NCBI GenBank assembly: GCA_947505245.1
Contig: CANNIZ010000003.1
Span: 62,001 to 126,000, forward strand
Direction of reading: 5' to 3'
Source: Pseudomonadota bacterium
Lineage (GTDB): Bacteria; Myxococcota_A; UBA796; GCA-2862545
Length of the DNA stretch: 64,000 nt
The notes beneath the pieces were generated by a model that was given only the letters and a program-made list of their open reading frames with translations, had not been told where the DNA came from and ran no database searches. The translations under genes were made by a program, and so were the position numbers. Below, in pieces: positions 60,390 to 64,000 of this stretch (position 1 is the stretch's first letter; each line of letters begins with the position of its first letter).

Positions 60390-63227
60390 CTACGGCAGCT
60401 CGGTGTTGTTGTAGAGCGCGGTGACCTCGACCGGGTCGATCGCCCGGTCGTAGATGCGGACCTGGTCCGTCCACCCGTCGAACCCGTATTCTGCGCAGCA
60501 CTCGCGATCGCCGAGGTGGATCGGCCCGCTGTCCGCCGCGATCGGCGTGCCCGGTGCCGTGCGATCGGTGTCGCGCAGGACGCCGTCGACGTACAGTCGC
60601 TTCACGCCGCTTGCAGCGTCGTAGGTGCCGACGAAGTGATGCCACGCCTCGGGGTTCGGCACGGCGTAGCAGGTGTCGTACATCCAGCCTGGGTTCGAGA
60701 CGATGAAGCACACGTTATTCGAGTTCACCGTCGCCGTGCCGAGGATGAAGGAGCTGTACTTGCTCACCATCTGCCACACGCCGTTGTACTGGCCGAAGCT
60801 GTTGGACTTGATCCAGGCCGAGACGGCGATGCTAGCCGTCGGGTTGATGCTCGGGATCTCGGCGTAGCTGTTGGTCGCCAAGGCCGTACCGGTACCGAAC
60901 GTGCGCAGCGCGCTACCGACGTGGCCGTTGGCCTGGAGGGTCGCGGTGAGCTTTGGCACGGCGTCCTTGCCGTTTCCGCTTACGTCCGAGTAGTTCCCGT
61001 CGAAGTTCCACGCTCCCAGGAGGTTCGGCGACGCGCGGCGGACCCAGATCTTCGCCTGGCCTGGCGCGCTCTTGCCGAGGTTCATGCCCGCGCCCTCGCA
61101 GCCAAGCGACATTCCGCCGCCGTAATAGGCCGGGCTCACGCTGAAGTTCATCGACACCCGGCTGTTCGCCCACGAGCCGTTCGAACCGGCGCCCGAGCAG
61201 ACGCCCATGCCGCGCCAGTTGATCGTGCCGCCCAGCGTGCCGCCGCAGGAGTAGTGGCCGCTGCGCTGGTACCCGCCGAGCTCGATCACGCCCCAACGCG
61301 TCGACCCGTAGGTGTAGGCGTCTCCTTCGGTGTAGTCCTGGAGCAACGGGGTGACCTCGGTGTACCACGGTGCCGTGCCGTTGAGGCGGCATTCAAACTG
61401 CATATCACCGCCGTCGGCCGCGAGGTTCGACCAGGCGATGTGGCCGTTGACCGTGCCGTCGAGCTTTGGCGGTGAGGTGACGGTCTGACCGCCCGCGAGG
61501 TTCTGAAGCTGATTGCGCGTCGGATCCCAGCTGAACAGCTCCTTGGATGACGCGTAGTCGCCGACCAACGTCCAGCCGCCGCCGTTGCGGGTCATGTCGC
61601 AGTACGCCTGGAAGGAGTCGTTCTGCGACCCACCATGAGGGAACAACCAGTAAAACCCGTCCGCCGTGCCCCACGCCCCGTCGAGGATGTCCTTGCACGA
61701 TGCGGCGGGGCAGAGCGCCGATTCGCCCGAGCCAAGGTCGTCTTGCATGAGTGCGTTCGCGTCGTTGCAGTCAGACCCTCCACACGCGAGGTCGGACAGC
61801 TTGTCGCCGTCGACGTCGTAGTCGACGCTGCCGTCGCAGTTGTTGTCGACGTCATTACACGACTTTGCTGCGCCGGGCTTCACGCCGGGGTCGGTGTCGT
61901 CGCAGTCTGTTGACGTCGCGGTCCAGGCGCCCGCGGGCCTCACACAGCCGGTGTAGGCCGTGGCGCCGCCGATCCCGTCACCGTCGGCGTCCGCGTACCA
62001 CGTCTGCGCGCCGGTGGCGCCTGCCTCGTCCGCGAGGCCGTCGCAGTCGTTGTCGACGCCGTCGCACGCCTCGATCTTGCCGGGGTAGCGCAGGTTGGAG
62101 CCGTCGTCGCAGTCGTCTGGTGCGGCGACGTAGCCTGCCGGGGCCACACAAGCGTGCTTCACGCTCGCAGTGCCGCCATGACCGTCCGAGTCGGCGTCCA
62201 CGTACCAGGTCGTGTCCGGGTTGAGGCTCGCTTTGGCGTCGTCGCAGTCGTCGCGATTGTCGACGTAGCCGACCGGCTGGGCACACTGGACCTTGGTGGT
62301 CGACGGCGAGCCGTACGTGTCGACGTCCGCGTCCGCGTACCAGACCGTCGTCGGGTTGATCGCCGCGTCCAGATCGTCGCAATCGTCGGCCACCGCAGCG
62401 TACCCGGCGGGAGCGGAGCAGGCCTGGATCGACACGTTCGAGCCTGCGTAGCCGTCCTCGTCGACGTCTGCGTACCACACGTGCTCGTCCGTCGCGTCCT
62501 CGTCGATGACCTGGTTGCAGTTCTGGTCGACGGTGTCGCAGGTCTCGGTCGCACCCGGGTGAATCGTCACGCTCTGGTCGTTGCAGTCGGTGCTGTTCGC
62601 GACGAAGCCGTCCGGGGGAGCGTCGCAGGCCTTCTCGATGCTGGCCGCATCGCCGTAGCCATCGACGTCGGTGTCTGCGTAGAACGTGGTCGCGTCCACC
62701 GCGTTCTTGTCGGTATCGCCGTCGCAGTTATTGTCGTCGCCGTCGCAGATCTCGGTCGCCACGGGGCTGATCGCCGCGTCCTTGTCGTCGCAGTCCTTGC
62801 AGGCCGCGAAGCCATCGTTGTCAGCGTCGACGAGCCCGCCCGAACCGTCGCAGTTGTAGTCGTTCGGATCGGTGCAATCCGTCTCGTCAGCGTCGGGGTG
62901 GTAGAGCGGGTCCGCGTCGTCGCAGTCGTCGTTCGACGCGACGAAGCCCGGCGGAGCGGTGCACGCCGTCGTAGGGCTTCCAGCGCCGCCCGAGCCATCG
63001 CCGTCACCGTCGGCGTAGAACGTCTTCGCGTCCGTCGCGCTCTCGTCGATCAGGCCGTTGCAGTTGTCGTCAACGGTGTTGCAGGTCTCGGTCGCTGCGT
63101 GGTTGATGTCGGCGTTGGCATCGTCGCAGTCGACGCCGGCGACGTCGCCGTCCTCGTCTTCGTCGGTGACGCCTTTGCGACATGCAATGAGAGCCAGGCT
63201 CAATAACAACGCAGATACAATACGCAT
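60390..63227 (-). CDS. MopE-like protein with fibrinogen-C-like and LamG domains, lipoprotein
   Basis: From an ATG at 63227 (GAGGGA upstream) the protein has 945 residues. The signal is SALLLSLALIACRKG. Residues ~20-470 hold six C[NDG]xxDxNCxG-type MopE motifs (CNTVDDNCNGLIDES, CDGVDNDCDGLADEA) with many DCDD units. Near 480-710 a fibrinogen-C-like domain is visible (SCKDILDGAWG, AYCDMTRNGGGWTLVG). The last ~200 residues are a LamG/concanavalin-like domain (GAWNFDGNYSD, WHHFVGTYDAASGVKRLYVD). It is probably surface-exposed, with possible glycan- or prey-binding roles. An upstream in-frame start at 63365 would overlap the divergent gene and lacks a signal. Confidence 0.88.
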   Translation of the reverse strand: MRIVSALLLSLALIACRKGVTDEDEDGDVAGVDCDDANADINHAATETCNTVDDNCNGLIDESATDAKTFYADGDGDGSGGAGSPTTACTAPPGFVASNDDCDDADPLYHPDADETDCTDPNDYNCDGSGGLVDADNDGFAACKDCDDKDAAISPVATEICDGDDNNCDGDTDKNAVDATTFYADTDVDGYGDAASIEKACDAPPDGFVANSTDCNDQSVTIHPGATETCDTVDQNCNQVIDEDATDEHVWYADVDEDGYAGSNVSIQACSAPAGYAAVADDCDDLDAAINPTTVWYADADVDTYGSPSTTKVQCAQPVGYVDNRDDCDDAKASLNPDTTWYVDADSDGHGGTASVKHACVAPAGYVAAPDDCDDGSNLRYPGKIEACDGVDNDCDGLADEAGATGAQTWYADADGDGIGGATAYTGCVRPAGAWTATSTDCDDTDPGVKPGAAKSCNDVDNNCDGSVDYDVDGDKLSDLACGGSDCNDANALMQDDLGSGESALCPAASCKDILDGAWGTADGFYWLFPHGGSQNDSFQAYCDMTRNGGGWTLVGDYASSKELFSWDPTRNQLQNLAGGQTVTSPPKLDGTVNGHIAWSNLAADGGDMQFECRLNGTAPWYTEVTPLLQDYTEGDAYTYGSTRWGVIELGGYQRSGHYSCGGTLGGTINWRGMGVCSGAGSNGSWANSRVSMNFSVSPAYYGGGMSLGCEGAGMNLGKSAPGQAKIWVRRASPNLLGAWNFDGNYSDVSGNGKDAVPKLTATLQANGHVGSALRTFGTGTALATNSYAEIPSINPTASIAVSAWIKSNSFGQYNGVWQMVSKYSSFILGTATVNSNNVCFIVSNPGWMYDTCYAVPNPEAWHHFVGTYDAASGVKRLYVDGVLRDTDRTAPGTPIAADSGPIHLGDRECCAEYGFDGWTDQVRIYDRAIDPVEVTALYNNTELP

Positions 63228-63316
63228 TTGAGGTTCCCTCCCCGAGAACGCCGGCACTGTAGCCCAAGCGCCGGCCGGGCGGCCACGGGTTAGGGTGCAA
63301 ACACTGGGGGTTTGCG

Positions 63317-64000
63317 ATGAGCCGCAATGACGTTCATGCCTATGGGCTGCAGATCTTCCACTCACAGAAGTACTTCGCAGACCTCGGCGAACACATCATG
63401 CCGATCCGCAAGTTCCAGCTCGTGCGCGACGCGATCGCGGCCTCCGGCACGCCCGTGCGCCTCGCCGAGCCCGAGCGCGTGAGCGACGAAGACCTCCTTC
63501 GCGTGCACACGCCCGAGTACCTGCGCGCGATCGCCACCGGGGAGCCGGCCGCGCTCGCGTCGTCGCAGAAGTTCCCGTGGTCCGCGGCGCTCGGCGAGGC
63601 CGTGCGGTGGACGAACGGCGGCTGCATCGCCGCCCTCGGCGCGGCGCTGGACGACGGCATCGCCGGCAACCTCGCGAGCGGCTTCCACCACAGCCACGGC
63701 CCCCACGGCGAGGGCTTCTGCACGTTCAACGGCCTCGTCGTCGCGATGGAGCGCCTCAAGGCCGACGGTCGCCTCGGGCGAGGGCTCATCCTGGACATGG
63801 ACCTTCACTACGGCAACGGCACGGCGAGCCTGCTCGCGACGCGCCCGTGGCTGTTCCAGCTGTCGATCTACGGGAACTGGTACAAGCAGAACCTCGCGTA
63901 CCGCGACGTCACCCAGGAGCGCGCTCCCGACACGTTCAACGCGAAGAGCGTGCCCGTCCCCGCCGGCTCCAAGGGCCAGGAATACGTCGGCCTGCTCGCG
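63317..64000 (+). CDS. Histone-deacetylase-family (AcuC/AphA-like) protein, 3'-truncated by the window edge
   Basis: The visible 228 codons include the zinc-dependent deacetylase motifs. ASGFHHSHGPHGEGFCTFNG has the HH charge-relay pair and HDAC signature, and GLILDMDLHYGNGT is the metal-binding D-x-D/H loop. These enzymes deacetylate acetyl-lysine, acetylpolyamines or acetyl-CoA synthetase. The ATG at 63317 is divergent from the MopE/LamG gene, with 89 bases between starts. Further frame continues beyond the window edge. Confidence 0.9.
   Translation, partial: MSRNDVHAYGLQIFHSQKYFADLGEHIMPIRKFQLVRDAIAASGTPVRLAEPERVSDEDLLRVHTPEYLRAIATGEPAALASSQKFPWSAALGEAVRWTNGGCIAALGAALDDGIAGNLASGFHHSHGPHGEGFCTFNGLVVAMERLKADGRLGRGLILDMDLHYGNGTASLLATRPWLFQLSIYGNWYKQNLAYRDVTQERAPDTFNAKSVPVPAGSKGQEYVGLLA

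Overview
The window is about 64 kb of very GC-rich, gene-dense DNA. The gene content points to a Myxococcota or other 'deltaproteobacterial' predator-type genome. It has a TIGR02147-type regulator coupled to a lipoprotein gene, many Cys-lipidated secreted proteins, MopE-like DCDD/FG-GAP proteins, a transmembrane eukaryote-type Ser/Thr kinase, VWA proteins, tandem formylglycine-enzyme-like domains and multihaem c-type motifs. This is inferred from protein families; no rRNA or tRNA gene was seen. Most genes are packed with 4-base ATGA/GTGA overlaps.

Layout. 1-11 kb: the end of a VWA protein, a VC0807-type membrane protein, an overlapping DUF2254-like/epimerase/unknown operon, a plsY operon, a DUF486 transporter, yebC and a peptide-ABC binding protein. 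11.1-16.4 kb: a four-gene block of an unusually long acyl-carrier-protein-like protein, a homologue of cyanobacterial acyl-ACP reductase, a transmembrane Ser/Thr kinase and a ketosynthase. 16.4-25.6 kb: mostly cell-envelope and lipoprotein genes. 25.7-28 kb: ndk, then an AAA ATPase plus Toprim-like pair that resembles a two-gene defence module. 28-34 kb: an M20 peptidase, a GH25 lysozyme, a disturbed region with a broken duplicate of the M20 3' end, an XRE regulator with a palindromic operator, and a poly-glycine lipoprotein. 34-38 kb: an isopropylmalate-synthase-like enzyme, a multihaem UshA-like protein whose frame crosses an in-frame UGA, and a PIN toxin-antitoxin pair. 37.6-45.5 kb: two MopE-like proteins, TerB-like, ffh and a DUF4863 protein. 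45.5-56.5 kb: a DUF4143 ATPase, a cyanophycin block (cphB, cphA, MBL hydrolase), FGE-like and zinc-protease-like genes, and pyrF. 56.6-60.4 kb: two animal-type GABA aminotransferases flanking a GNAT acetyltransferase in one overlapping operon. 60.4-64 kb: a MopE/fibrinogen/LamG protein and the start of a histone-deacetylase-family gene.

Most notable observation: the UshA-like multihaem gene (minus strand, 36891 to 35356) has a good ribosome-binding site and lipoprotein start, and continues through one UGA at 36774-36772. The UGA sits where I recall Cys relatives reading Glu-Pro-Cys-Gly-Cys. It is followed by a small hairpin whose loop carries GGUCUG at bases +19 to +24, the same offset as in E. 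coli fdhF as I remember it. This supports a selenocysteine codon with a bacterial SECIS element. The gene would otherwise be called as a truncated protein that lacks its lipoprotein signal.
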